Positions 28,273-38,395 of a stretch of 64,000 bases of DNA are shown piece after piece. How positions within the stretch are numbered: position 1 is the stretch's first letter; each line of letters begins with the position of its first letter. The stretch lies in contig DASZFO010000134.1 of NCBI GenBank assembly GCA_035939775.1, positions 18,973 to 82,972 on the forward strand. Direction: 5' to 3'. The notes under the pieces were generated by a model. It had not been told where the DNA came from and ran no database searches. It saw only the letters and a program-made list of their open reading frames with translations. The stretch comes from Pirellulales bacterium. Its GTDB lineage: Bacteria > Planctomycetota > Planctomycetia > Pirellulales > DATAWG01. The position numbers were made by a program, and so were the translations under genes.

Positions 28273-28447
28273 CGTTGATTCCTTCGCTGATTGAACAGGC
28301 GAGCACGAAACCTTGAATCCATGCCAGTTCCCATTCTGCCGAACGAGCGAACTCGTGGCAAGCTGGGTTTCGAGTCCCCTTGCAGGCTGAGAATCCGGCG
28401 TCAATGATGTAACGATTGTCGATACTCCGGCGTGATTGTTGAAAGGC
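28273..28447 (-). other. Leader region of the cbiM-like gene
   Basis: 175 nt between the gene and hairpin element D2. Such genes are often controlled by cobalamin or NiCo riboswitches. I could not align a complete B12-box or NiCo core here. Some local dyads (gaacgagcgaactcg) are visible. Confidence 0.3.
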
Positions 28448-28533
28448 TTTTTTATGAGGAGGCCAGGAATCCAGGAGGAAGGCTCACGATTCAAAACCGT
28501 TCCTCTCCTGCCTTCCTGGCTTCCTCATAAAAA
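28448..28533. repeat. Hairpin element family D, copy 2
   Basis: The left arm ttttttatgaggaggccagg and the right arm ending cctggcttcctcataaaaa pair over most of their length around a roughly 30-nt centre. It lies between the divergent cbiM-like and ftr genes. Confidence 0.9.
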
Positions 28534-28566
28534 CTCTTCTTACTTTTGGTCTGCAACGGCGCTTGG

Positions 28567-29472
28567 ATGTATATTGGCTCAACTTTAATCGAAGCGACAT
28601 TTGCCGAGGCGTTTCGGTTGCGTTTCGTGCGATTGGTCGTCACGGCACACGACGATTATTGGCGGCGGGCCGCGGCCGGCGAGGCGACCGGCTACGCCAG
28701 CTCGATTATCGGCTGCGATGCCGAGGCCGGGATCGAGCGCTGGCTCGAGCCGGAGGAAACGCCCGACCGCCGGCCGGGAGTGGCGCTCCTGGCGTTCGGG
28801 TTTTCGACCGAGAGCCTCGGCAAGGCGATTCTGGCGCGCACCGGGCAATGCCTGATGACCTGTCCGAGCACGGCGGTTTACGATGGATTGCCCGACGCGA
28901 CGGATCGCGTGCCGCTAGGCCGACTGCTGCGGTTCTTCGGCGACGGCCATCAGAAGAGCAAGCTGATCGGCTCTCGGCGGTATTGGCGAATTCCGGTGAT
29001 GGACGGCGAGTTCCTGGTCGAGGAATCGCTGGGCGTCGAAAAAGGAATCGGTGGCGGAAATGTGCTGATTCAAGGCACGTCGCTCGAAGGCACGCTCGAC
29101 GCCGCACGCCGCGGCATCGCGGCCATCGCGCCACTGCCGGGCGTGATCGCGCCGTTTCCCGGCGGCGTCGCGCGCAGCGGCAGCAAAGTCGGCTCGCGCT
29201 ACAAAGCGCTCAAGGCCTCGACCGCCGAGGCCTTCTGCCCGACGCTCTGCGGCCGGGTCGAAAGCCAATTGCATCCGGAGGCGAATTACTGCCTAGAGAT
29301 CGTGATCGACGGGATTGACGAAGCGGCGATCCGCCGCGCAATGACCGTCGCGATTCGCGCCGCGGTGGGACCGGAAATCGTCGCCATCTCCGCCGGTAAC
29401 TACGGCGGCAAGCTGGGAAAGTTTCATTTCCAGTTGCGCGAGCTGCTGGCGGCGGGAGAGAGTGGCAAGTGA
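28567..29472 (+). CDS. ftr: Formylmethanofuran:tetrahydromethanopterin formyltransferase
   Basis: 301 aa from the ATG at 28567 (an in-frame start 21 nt upstream is less likely). It transfers a formyl group between H4MPT and methanofuran. In planctomycetes and methylotrophs it works in C1 oxidation as the FhcD subunit. Family landmarks are IEATFAEAFRLRFVRLVVTA, the long FGDGHQKSKLIGSRRYWRIPVMDGEF stretch, IGGGNVLIQGTS and the C-terminal SAGNYGGKLGKFHFQLREL. No fhcABC, mch, mtdB or fae is adjacent. The stop (aag-TGA-caag) lies in a tggcaagtgac word repeat. Confidence 0.92.
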   Translation: MYIGSTLIEATFAEAFRLRFVRLVVTAHDDYWRRAAAGEATGYASSIIGCDAEAGIERWLEPEETPDRRPGVALLAFGFSTESLGKAILARTGQCLMTCPSTAVYDGLPDATDRVPLGRLLRFFGDGHQKSKLIGSRRYWRIPVMDGEFLVEESLGVEKGIGGGNVLIQGTSLEGTLDAARRGIAAIAPLPGVIAPFPGGVARSGSKVGSRYKALKASTAEAFCPTLCGRVESQLHPEANYCLEIVIDGIDEAAIRRAMTVAIRAAVGPEIVAISAGNYGGKLGKFHFQLRELLAAGESGK

Positions 29473-29487
29473 CAAGTGGCAAGTGTT
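29460..29487. repeat. Word repeat family F (tggcaagtgacaag)
   Basis: Three tandem variants of tggcaag/tgacaag cover the ftr stop codon. The same word forms the 3' end of the gene at 68-1360 (1320-1341), with a looser form at 61093-61120. Confidence 0.85.
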
Positions 29488-29550
29488 GTGCGACGCCGGC
29501 GTTGTCGAATGAGCACGTTTTTTCGATGCAGTGTCGCTAGAATTTGGGAC

Positions 29551-30904
<1,354 letters not shown>

Positions 30905-30907
30905 GCG

Positions 30908-31062
30908 GAGGGGGCTCGGGACTGGGGGCTAGGGGCTCGGAAATGGCTGCCGCTTCGCGGCGAACGCGTGAGATCATCGTAGTTGGTGTGCCTGACCTTC
31001 GTGAACGCGCCGAGTCCGCTTGCGCGTCCCCTAGTCCCCAGCCCCCAGTCCCTAGCCCCTAG
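30908..31062. repeat. Word repeat family C (gggactgggggctagggg), inverted pair
   Basis: The left tract (about 30908-30942) and the right tract (about 31024-31062: tccccagcccccagtcccta) are inverted copies between the convergent glnB and pckA genes. The right tract supplies the TAG stop of pckA. A related tract (ggccagaggctggagg) lies at 39715-39748. Confidence 0.85.
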
Positions 31063-32635
31063 GAGCGGCCGAGCGGATTTCGTCGCTGGCTTGGTCGGCG
31101 TATTTGGCAAAGTTCTGCTGGAAGAGCGCGGCGAGATTTTTGGCTGCCGTGCGGTAGGCCGCCGGATCGGGCCACGTCTTCTCGGGTTGCAGCATCTCGT
31201 CGGGAACGCTGGGGCAGCGCACTGGCGCCGCTAGCCCGAAGATCGGATCGGTAACAGTCGGACTGTCCGCCAGCGCGCCGCTGTGGATGGCGTCGATGAT
31301 GGCCCGCGTGTAGGCCAACTTCATCCGCGAGCCGACTCCATACGCCCCGCCGGACCAACCGGTATTCACCAGCCAGGTTTGCGCCCCGTGTTTCTTGAGC
31401 TTCGCGGCCAGCATCTCGGCGTAGACCGTCGGATGCCGCACGAGGAATGCCGCGCTGAAGCAAGCGGAGAACGCCGCCTGCGGCTCCTTCACGCCCACCT
31501 CCGTGCCGGCCACGCGGGCCGTGTAGCCGCTGATGAAGTGGTACATCGCGTGGGCCGGAGTGAGCTTGCTCACCGGCGGCAGCACGCCCGAGGCGTCGCA
31601 GGTAAGAAAGATAACGTTCCGCGGATGGCCGCCGACGCAGGGAATCTTGGCGTTCGGAATGTAATCGATCGGATAGGCCGCGCGCGTGTTCTCGGTGATC
31701 GCCGCGCTCGAGAAATCAACATCGCGCGTCATGGGATCGAAGACCGTGTTCTCCAGCACCGTGCCGAATCGAATCGCGTCGTAGATCTCTGGCTCATTTT
31801 CCGCCGAGAGATGAATGCACTTCGCGTAGCAACCCCCTTCGATGTTGAAGACTCCGTCGTCGCTCCAACCATGCTCGTCGTCGCCGATGAGCCGCCGACG
31901 CGGGTCGGCGGACAGCGTTGTTTTTCCCGTCCCCGAGAGGCCGAAGAAGAGCGAGACATCGCCTGCGGGACCTTCGTTCGCCGAGCAGTGCATCGACAGC
32001 ACACCATGCTGCGGCAGCACGTAGTGCATGAGCGTGAAGATGCCCTTCTTCATTTCGCCGGCATACTCGGTGCCGAGGATCACATACTCGCGCCGCTCGA
32101 GGCTCAGCGCGATGCTCGTCTTCGACGTCATCTGGTTCGTGTGCGGATTGGCGGGAAACTGGCCGGCGTTGAAGATCACATAATCCGGATCGCCGAACGA
32201 ATCGAGTTCGGCCCGGGTCGGGCGCAGCAGCATGTCGTGCATGAACAGAGCGTGATATGCCCGAGCGCAGATCACGCGAATCTTCAGCCGATGCCGCGGG
32301 TCCCAGCCGGCGAACCCGTCGAGGACGTAGACCGTGTCGCGGGTGTTCAGATAGTCGATGGCCCGCTGACGGTTGATGATGAAAATGTCTTCGCCGAGCT
32401 TGATATTGACCGGTCCCCACCAGATATCCGCGCTGCTGTCCGGATGATCGACGATCCGCTTATCGAGCGGGCTGCGGCCCGTCTTGGCGCCGGAGCGAAC
32501 GACGATCGCCCCGCTGGAAACGACTGCCGCCTTCTCGTTGATGATGGCGTCTTCGTAAAGCCGCGCCGGCGCCGCATTGCGAACGACGGTCCCGGCCTCG
32601 ATCTCGTAGCGACTCAAGTCAAGAGATGTCGGCAT
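31052..32635 (-). CDS. pckA: Phosphoenolpyruvate carboxykinase (ATP)
   Basis: 527 aa from the ATG at 32635 (AAGGA upstream); a 37-residue extension is not family-like. It converts oxaloacetate and ATP to PEP, CO2 and ADP in gluconeogenesis. Seen are [27 protein letters not shown], the substrate and P-loop kinase motif [16 protein letters not shown], the metal site [41 protein letters not shown] and [22 protein letters not shown]. The final codons AAPRG and TAG stop fall inside a ggggctaggg repeat. The C-terminus may therefore have been reshaped by the repeat. Confidence 0.95.
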   Translation of the reverse strand: MPTSLDLSRYEIEAGTVVRNAAPARLYEDAIINEKAAVVSSGAIVVRSGAKTGRSPLDKRIVDHPDSSADIWWGPVNIKLGEDIFIINRQRAIDYLNTRDTVYVLDGFAGWDPRHRLKIRVICARAYHALFMHDMLLRPTRAELDSFGDPDYVIFNAGQFPANPHTNQMTSKTSIALSLERREYVILGTEYAGEMKKGIFTLMHYVLPQHGVLSMHCSANEGPAGDVSLFFGLSGTGKTTLSADPRRRLIGDDEHGWSDDGVFNIEGGCYAKCIHLSAENEPEIYDAIRFGTVLENTVFDPMTRDVDFSSAAITENTRAAYPIDYIPNAKIPCVGGHPRNVIFLTCDASGVLPPVSKLTPAHAMYHFISGYTARVAGTEVGVKEPQAAFSACFSAAFLVRHPTVYAEMLAAKLKKHGAQTWLVNTGWSGGAYGVGSRMKLAYTRAIIDAIHSGALADSPTVTDPIFGLAAPVRCPSVPDEMLQPEKTWPDPAAYRTAAKNLAALFQQNFAKYADQASDEIRSAAPRG

Positions 32636-32857
32636 CCAAGGTTTTCCTTTCCCGCTTCGACCGCGACCAATCGAGCACAAATCCGTTCGGCAGCCGAGAT
32701 TATACGGCGATCGCGCTTGCGGTGTCAGGGCAGTTGCGGCCCCCATCGCGCTACCCCGCCAATGTGCTCACCGATTTCGCTCTGAACTAGTGGGCAGTTC
32801 AGTTAGGGCGGTCGAATCGGTCAGAACGAATGAGCAAACACGCCTCGTCTCTGATGC

Positions 32858-33304
32858 CTATGGCACCCCAACGAGCGCCGGGTCGAGAATCGTAGCGTCG
32901 GCAAAACGTTTGAAATCAGCGACGTTGAAAGTGAGAATGTGCGTGAGTCCGTGACGCAGCATTGCAGCGACGAGTCGGGCGTCGTGGGCGGGCTTGCCTC
33001 GTGTTTCGGTCGCCGCGACAAGTTGCTGCCAGCGCAGATAAATCCCGCGTTCGTCGAGCAGAAGCGGGAAGAAACGCTGCGCTTGAAGCAACTCAGACAT
33101 CGCTTGGTGGCAAGAGAGGTCCAAGCCATTGTTCTCAAGTGGGCGCGTGCAGACTACCCAGAATTCGTACAAGACCAGTGGCACCACGACCAACTCGTGG
33201 TCGGCGCGGTCGAGTGTGGCCAGTGCGTTGACCACAATTGGATATTGCGTATGGTTTGGCTGCACCAAGCGCGCCAAGATATTCGTGTCCACCAGAATTC
33301 GCAT
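32858..33304 (-). CDS. vapC: PIN-domain toxin, VapC-like
   Basis: 148 aa. The PIN acidic residues are visible: D6 in MRILVDTNILARL, E47 in VLYEFWVVCTRP, D108 in KPAHDARLVAAML and the ILTFNVADFKRF segment. VapC toxins are Mg-dependent RNases that cut tRNA or rRNA. The start codon shares one base with the antitoxin stop (TAATG), so the two are translationally coupled. Confidence 0.9.
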   Translation of the reverse strand: MRILVDTNILARLVQPNHTQYPIVVNALATLDRADHELVVVPLVLYEFWVVCTRPLENNGLDLSCHQAMSELLQAQRFFPLLLDERGIYLRWQQLVAATETRGKPAHDARLVAAMLRHGLTHILTFNVADFKRFADATILDPALVGVP

Positions 33305-33576
33305 TAGCCACGGTCGGGATAAATGCTTTCGCGGCTATCGTCGACAAAATGATTGACGGGCGGATGGCTTTCGGCCCATGCTTTGAGTTCCGAAAACCAC
33401 TGTTCGCGCGGCGGGCGCGGCGGGGACGAGGCCGCTGCCGGCGGGCCCGCTAGTGTGCTTTCCACCGCTTGCAGAATGAACGACTCAACATTCTGGCCGG
33501 CTGCGCTGGCATGCAGGCGCAATTGATCTTCAAGCTGCTGCGGAATATTGAGTTGCAGATTCATCGGTTTCACCAT
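33304..33576 (-). CDS. VapB-like antitoxin
   Basis: About 90 aa. The start is either ATG 33576 (MVKPMNLQLNIP, with GAGGGGA close upstream) or ATG 33564 (MNLQLNIP). MNLQLNIPQQLEDQLRLHASAAGQNVESFILQAVESTLAG reads as a ribbon-helix-helix. A Pro/Ala linker and the acidic tail NHFVDDSRESIYPDRG, likely the toxin-neutralising part, follow. It sits directly upstream of the PIN toxin. Confidence 0.83.
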   Translation of the reverse strand: MVKPMNLQLNIPQQLEDQLRLHASAAGQNVESFILQAVESTLAGPPAAASSPPRPPREQWFSELKAWAESHPPVNHFVDDSRESIYPDRG

Positions 33577-33705
33577 TCCCCTCGCCCAATTGTACCAAAA
33601 CGCAAGCCGTCGGTCAGGCCGGAAACGACGCGGGATAGCGCGGCTCAGAGTTGATGTGTCCGGCATTTTGCCCTGCGCGGTCGACTGAGATTGCGAAGAG
33701 ACGTG

Positions 33706-34359
33706 CTATCCGCGGCGATAATTCGCCACATACTCGGGCAGCTCAATTCCGCCCATCAAACGAGAATCCGCGAGCGCCGACTCGGCCATTTGTTTCAGCG
33801 GCAAGACGCCGGCCCAGACTGGGAAGTCATAGTCATCTTCGTCGTCGATTGGGCCGCCGGTGCGGGTCTTGGCCGATGCACTTTCGATGGCCACGCTGAC
33901 GACTGTCGTCGCTTCGAGTTCCTGCGCGTTCGGCCGCCGCGCTTCGGCCCAGCGGCCGGGCGCCACGTGGTTGGTGATGATCTCCAGCGCGCGCAGCTTG
34001 TCTTCCGGAGTTACCAACTCATGACCGCGGCCGAATACGACGGCCGAGCGGTAGTTGAGGGAATGATGAAACGCCGAGCGGGCGAAGACGATTCCATCCA
34101 GGATGGTCATCGCCACACAGATCGGATTGCCCGCGGCAACGTGCTTGAGCAGGCGGCTGGCTTTGGCTCCGTGGAGCAGCAGCGTCTCGTCCGACCGAGC
34201 GTGAATGGTGGGGATGACAAACGGCTGTTCCTCCTCGACGAACCCGACATGGCAGATCAGAGCCTCGTCGATGATTCGGTGGATGACGTCGCGGTCGTAG
34301 CTGGCACGCTTTGCCAGGCGCTTGACTTGATTTCGACTGGTTACGGAAAACTCGGGCAT
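33706..34359 (-). CDS. Pyridoxamine 5'-phosphate oxidase-like FMN-binding protein
   Basis: 217 aa. The pattern is that of the flavin split-barrel group near NimA and Pyridox_ox_2: HRIIDEALICHVGFVEEEQPFVIPTIHARSDETLLLHGAKASRLLKHV, then ICVAMTILDGIVFARSAFHHSLNYRSAVVFGRG. Members bind FMN or F420/haem; a nitroimidazole reductase-like role is one option. The C-terminal region AGVLPLKQMAESALADSRLM-ELPEYVANY is also family-typical. It is single, with no partner gene. Confidence 0.85.
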   Translation of the reverse strand: MPEFSVTSRNQVKRLAKRASYDRDVIHRIIDEALICHVGFVEEEQPFVIPTIHARSDETLLLHGAKASRLLKHVAAGNPICVAMTILDGIVFARSAFHHSLNYRSAVVFGRGHELVTPEDKLRALEIITNHVAPGRWAEARRPNAQELEATTVVSVAIESASAKTRTGGPIDDEDDYDFPVWAGVLPLKQMAESALADSRLMGGIELPEYVANYRRG

Positions 34360-34687
34360 GGAATCAAGTCCTCAGACGGGACCAATTGGCCGGTTACAAC
34401 GCCGCCCTACTATCAGATCGACAATCTATGTTCATTGCGAGCGCAGTGCAGTAGAGACGCCGAACCCAGTAAAGGTTCGGGCCGTAGAATGTCCGGTTCA
34501 GGGCCAACAGGGATGATTGGCCGACGGTGCCGTAGATGCAATGGAATTGCTCTTGTCTCGCGACTCTAACGTGTTATTATCGAAGCGGTTCCGTCGCGGG
34601 CGATTGACGGGAGCGGGCTTCGCGGCGCGCGGCTCGTCGGTAAGCCCATAGTTGAAATCCCAAGCAAGCCCTTCGCTACTTCCGAGC
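34360..34687. other. Intergenic region, nothing recognised
   Basis: 328 nt between the FMN-binding gene and the ABC operon on the other strand. It should contain both promoters. I see no hairpin, repeat or ORF I would support. Confidence 0.4.
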
Positions 34688-35401
34688 ATGCTGCGCCTTC
34701 AAAACGTCAAGAAATCGTTCCGCGAACCGGAAGGCGACATATTGCCGATTCTCGATATCGAGCTGTTTGAGGTCGCGGCGGGGGAGCAGGCGGTTTTAGT
34801 CGGCCGAAGCGGATGCGGAAAGTCGACGCTGCTGCACATCATCTCGGGCATCACGCGGGCCGATCAAGGCAAGATCGAGATCGACGGGCTCGATATTGGT
34901 CGGCTGCCGGAAACGGCGCGCGATCGGTTTCGAGCCGATAAGCTGGGATACATCTTCCAGACGTTCAATCTACTGCCGGGTTTTTCGGCGCTGGAAAACG
35001 TGCTGCTGGGGATGGCCTTCGCCACCGGCAAACCGGATGTCGCTCGCGGCCGGCATTTGCTCGAGCGAGTCGGGCTGGGGCACCGGATAAAGCACAAGCC
35101 GTCGATGCTCTCGGTGGGCGAGCAGCAGCGAGTGGCCGTGGCTCGGGCCTTGGCGAACCGGCCGAAGCTGCTCTTGGCCGACGAGCCGACGGCGAACGTC
35201 GATACTCGCCATCAACAGCAGATCATCGATCTGATCCGCGAGACATGCCATGAAGAAAACGTCGCGCTCGTGCTGGTGACGCACACGCCAGAGGTTGCCC
35301 GGCAGTTTCCGCGCGTGGACAATTTGGAGGATTTCAACCGTGCGCTTACGAACGGCGTCGCGTCGGGCGACGCCACGCGCTCGCCTTCAGCTCGCGGCTA
35401 A
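34688..35401 (+). CDS. ABC transporter ATPase, LolD/MacB type
   Basis: 237 aa from the ATG at 34688 (MLRLQNVKKSF), in preference to an ATG 36 nt upstream that adds non-family residues. Walker A is GRSGCGKST (about 40-48), the Q-loop FQTFNLLPGFSALENVLLGM, the signature LSVGEQQRVAVARAL, Walker B LLLADEPTANVD and the H-loop VLVTH. The MacB/LolD family works with FtsX-type permeases to move lipoproteins or extrude substrates mechanically rather than by classical transport. The permease follows 48 nt later. The last ~15 residues (GVASGDATRSPSARG) are not domain sequence; they lie in a gcgtcgggcgacgcc dyad-rich end. Confidence 0.93.
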   Translation: MLRLQNVKKSFREPEGDILPILDIELFEVAAGEQAVLVGRSGCGKSTLLHIISGITRADQGKIEIDGLDIGRLPETARDRFRADKLGYIFQTFNLLPGFSALENVLLGMAFATGKPDVARGRHLLERVGLGHRIKHKPSMLSVGEQQRVAVARALANRPKLLLADEPTANVDTRHQQQIIDLIRETCHEENVALVLVTHTPEVARQFPRVDNLEDFNRALTNGVASGDATRSPSARG

Positions 35402-35403
35402 AC

Positions 35404-35447
35404 GTATTATTCGCACTTCGCACTTCGCCCTTCGTACTTCGTCCTTG
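35404..35447. repeat. Word repeat family A between ABC ATPase and permease
   Basis: Tandem cgcacttcg/cgcccttcg/cgtacttcg/cgtccttg words fill nearly all of the 48-nt gap and end just before the permease ATG. Confidence 0.85.
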
Positions 35448-35449
35448 TT

Positions 35450-36778
35450 ATGTCGCTCTGGAAAATCGCCTGGCGCAGTATTCAGCAGCGGTCGCTCTCC
35501 TCCGCGTTGACGGGGCTTTCGATGGCACTGGGGGTGACGCTCGTCGTTACCGTGCTCGTCGTGGGGGTCGTAGTTAAGAACTCATTTCAGTCGGGCAATG
35601 GGCTGGGCTACAACATGATCGTCGGCGCCAAGGGAGGCCGGTTGGATCTGCTCCTAAACACGGTCTACTATCTCAACCGGCCGATCGAAAACATCCCCTG
35701 GGATTATTACAAGCAGTTTCTCCCCGCCGCCGCACATAAGGATGGCAAGCCGGGCAAATACTCCGACTACGTCGAGCTGGCGATACCGGTCTGCCTGGGG
35801 GACGTGGTCGGCGAGAGCGGTCAATATCGCGTGGTGGGGACCACGCCCGAGATGTTCAGGAAGCTGCTGAAGAAGAGCGACGACGAAAACCTCTTCTCCG
35901 AGGGAGAGAACTTCAAGCAGAACGAATTCGAGACCGCAGTCGTTGGAGCCGAGGTTGCCAAGCATTTGAACCTGCACAAGGGAGACAAATTCAAGCCCCA
36001 GCACGGCGTCGGCGGGGATTTCCACAACGCCTTCACGATTGTGGGCGTTCTAAAGCGAATGGGCACGCCGAACGATCGGGCGGCGTTCGTGAATATGGAA
36101 GGGTTCTTCTTGATTCCCGATCACGCTCGCGGGCACGTCGAGGAAGCGCCGGCAAAACCCGGCGAAGACAACTCAGCCGAAGTGCTCAAGGAGCCGCTGC
36201 CCGAGGATCAGCGGGAAGTCACGGCCATCTTGATCCGCAATGCCAGCGTGGGGGGCGCGCCCGCCGAGCTGGTGGCGCCCGACCTGATGAAGGCGGTCAA
36301 CAAGGACTTCACCGCCCAGGCAATCCAGCCGATCCGCGAAATCAGCGTGCTGAACGACACTTTCATCCGCCCCACGCAGATGCTGATGCTGGTGCTTAGC
36401 GTGCTGATCGTGATTGTGGCCGGTGTCGGAATCATGGTGAGCATCTATAATTCCATGAGTGAGCGGCGGCACGAGATTGCCGTGATGCGTGCGCTGGGGG
36501 CGCGGCCAGTCACGGTGATGTTCATCGTGCTCCTGGAGTCGATCCTGCTGGCGCTGGGGGGCGGTCTGCTGGGTTGGTTCGCGGGGCACTTACTCGTTGG
36601 CGCGGCGGCGCCGATCATTACCGACTATACTGGAGTGGCGGTCGCGTTCTTGCAGTTTGCTCCGTATGAGTTAGTTTTAATACCTGGGCTGGTCGCCCTG
36701 GCATCGCTGGTGGGATATCTACCGGCGCTGGCCGCTTATAGGACCGACGTTGGCAAAGCGCTCACGGCGACTCCGTGA
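35450..36778 (+). CDS. ABC transporter permease, FtsX/MacB type
   Basis: 442 aa. TM1 is at about 18-40 (LSSALTGLSMALGVTLVVTVLVVGVV). A large periplasmic MacB_PCD-like domain follows (about 45-300). Three C-terminal TM helices come next: LMLVLSVLIVIVAGVGIMVSIYNSM, VMFIVLLESILLALGGGLLG and LVLIPGLVALASLVGYLPALAAY. The coupling motif SERRHEIAVMRALGARPVTVMFIV contacts the ATPase. With the LolD-like partner it forms a type VII ABC machine. The three downstream exported proteins may be its substrates or accessory factors. Confidence 0.92.
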   Translation: MSLWKIAWRSIQQRSLSSALTGLSMALGVTLVVTVLVVGVVVKNSFQSGNGLGYNMIVGAKGGRLDLLLNTVYYLNRPIENIPWDYYKQFLPAAAHKDGKPGKYSDYVELAIPVCLGDVVGESGQYRVVGTTPEMFRKLLKKSDDENLFSEGENFKQNEFETAVVGAEVAKHLNLHKGDKFKPQHGVGGDFHNAFTIVGVLKRMGTPNDRAAFVNMEGFFLIPDHARGHVEEAPAKPGEDNSAEVLKEPLPEDQREVTAILIRNASVGGAPAELVAPDLMKAVNKDFTAQAIQPIREISVLNDTFIRPTQMLMLVLSVLIVIVAGVGIMVSIYNSMSERRHEIAVMRALGARPVTVMFIVLLESILLALGGGLLGWFAGHLLVGAAAPIITDYTGVAVAFLQFAPYELVLIPGLVALASLVGYLPALAAYRTDVGKALTATP

Positions 36779-36799
36779 GCCGCAAAAGGAGAATCGGAT

Positions 36800-38296
36800 A
36801 TGACACGATGGAATAGATTGACGGCCACTGGTTTCGCGCTAGTCGGGCTGTTGTCTGCATTTCCAATTGCGGCTCGGGCGTGCCCTTTCTGCGGGGCGGT
36901 GAAATCGACGTTTGCCCAAGAGATCAAGGCCGTCGACGTGGCGGTGATCGCGAAGCTCGTGGTAATTCCGAAACGGGCCGAATCGAAAGAGGGCGAACTG
37001 AACATCGACCCGCCGACGGCCAAATTTGAAATCGTCGAGGTGCTCAAAGGCGCGGATCTGGTGGTCGGCGAAAAGCAAATCGAGGTCGTCTATTTCGACG
37101 ACAAGCCCATCGGCACTGAATTTCTCATCGAGGGCGCGCAGCCGCCGGTCATCGCTTGGACGCCGCCGGTCGCGCTGACTCCGCGCAGCCACAAGTATCT
37201 CGCCGAGCTGATGAAGTTGCCCGACGATTGGTCGAAGCGGTTGCCGTATTTGATGAGCTACCTGGGAGACAAAGAGGAGTTGCTCGACAGCGACGCCTAC
37301 GATGAATTCGCGTTGGCCCCGTACGCGGCCCTCAAATCGATCAAAGACCTGATGCCGCACGACACGTTGGTCAAGCGCATTCAGGACCCGGACGAAAAGC
37401 CCAGCCGCCGCCGCTTGTATCTGACGATGCTCGGCGTTTGCGGCAGCGCCAACGATCTGCCGATGCTGGAAGAGTTGCTCCGCGCGAAGGACCCGAAATT
37501 CAAGGCCGGGCTCGACGCGACCGTCGCCTGTTATTTGGTGCTCCGCGGCGCGGACGGGCTGCCGTTCATCGAAGACATGTTTCTCAAGAAAGAGACCGAC
37601 GAATACACCGACATCTATTCGGTCGTGATGGCGCTGCGGATTCTCGGGCAGGAGAAGGACGCGCCGATCCCCCTGCCGCGGATCGTGCAGTCGATGCGGC
37701 TGGTGCTCGATCATCCGCGGGTGGCCGATCAAGCGATCATGGACCTGGCCCGCTGGCAGGATTGGAGCGTCATGGACCGGATCGTCGAGTTGTTCAAGAG
37801 CAAGGATTCGGAAGTGACGAGCTGGGTGCGCGTGCCAGTGGTCAACTATTTGCGGGCCTGCCCGTTGCCAAAGGCGAAAGACTACATCGCCGAATTGCGG
37901 AAGATCGATCCGAAATCGGTCCGTCAATCCGAGACGCTGTATCCGATCGGGCCGGAGGTCCAGGATCCATCTGGCCAGCCTCCCGCGGCAGCGACTCGAG
38001 CCACGTCGGAAAAAGCCAAAGCGGGCGCCGGCAACTCGCAGTCGAACAATTCCAGCACGCCGAAGCCGGCCGCAAATGCGACGGCCGATTCATCTACCCC
38101 GGCGCAAGCCAAGCCCGAACCGTCCGCGGCGGCGCCGGCGGTTGCCGCTCAGTCTGAAAAGAGGAGCGATTCCTCGGCGCTCGAATCCCGCTCGTGGTAC
38201 ATCATCGTTCCGGCGGCCGTCCTGGGGGCGTTCATCTTGCTGCTCGTCGCCCGCGGTCCAAGGGCGAAATCGGAAACGACGCGTTCGGGAAAATGA
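36800..38296 (+). CDS. Secreted/anchored protein with CPFC motif, unknown function
   Basis: 498 aa. A signal peptide ends in ARACPFCG (about 27-32); the CxxC right after cleavage could bind metal or be redox active. A conserved-looking N-terminal domain (about 35-130) is followed by an alpha-helical repeat-like region (about 140-365: LGVCGSANDLPMLEELLRAKD, VMALRILGQEKDAPIPL). A Ser/Pro/Ala-rich linker and one C-terminal TM helix (WYIIVPAAVLGAFILLLVA) end the protein. Third gene of the ABC operon, 21 nt after the permease. No named family recognised. Confidence 0.8.
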   Translation: MTRWNRLTATGFALVGLLSAFPIAARACPFCGAVKSTFAQEIKAVDVAVIAKLVVIPKRAESKEGELNIDPPTAKFEIVEVLKGADLVVGEKQIEVVYFDDKPIGTEFLIEGAQPPVIAWTPPVALTPRSHKYLAELMKLPDDWSKRLPYLMSYLGDKEELLDSDAYDEFALAPYAALKSIKDLMPHDTLVKRIQDPDEKPSRRRLYLTMLGVCGSANDLPMLEELLRAKDPKFKAGLDATVACYLVLRGADGLPFIEDMFLKKETDEYTDIYSVVMALRILGQEKDAPIPLPRIVQSMRLVLDHPRVADQAIMDLARWQDWSVMDRIVELFKSKDSEVTSWVRVPVVNYLRACPLPKAKDYIAELRKIDPKSVRQSETLYPIGPEVQDPSGQPPAAATRATSEKAKAGAGNSQSNNSSTPKPAANATADSSTPAQAKPEPSAAAPAVAAQSEKRSDSSALESRSWYIIVPAAVLGAFILLLVARGPRAKSETTRSGK

Positions 38297-38304
38297 AATT
38301 GACT

Positions 38305-38376
38305 GTAGCGGAATTCGTCAGAATTCCGGGATCGACGGTGTGGCTACGACGACTGAATTCTGGCGAATTCAGCTAC
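38305..38376. repeat. Inverted repeat with gaattc words
   Basis: Arms 38305-38326 and 38355-38376 are 22 nt each with 20 matches. Each arm contains two aattc words. It fills the gap between two genes of the ABC operon. Confidence 0.9.
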
Positions 38377-38395
38377 GGACAGTTGAGCGGATGTT

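Noticed and set aside
28367..28381. T-arm-like string gggtttcgagtcccc suggesting a tRNA
   Set aside because: No acceptor, D or anticodon arms can be folded around it on either strand.
28273..28447. Cobalamin riboswitch in the cbiM leader
   Set aside because: I could not identify the conserved B12 box or the full core by eye. Left as an open question, not a feature call.
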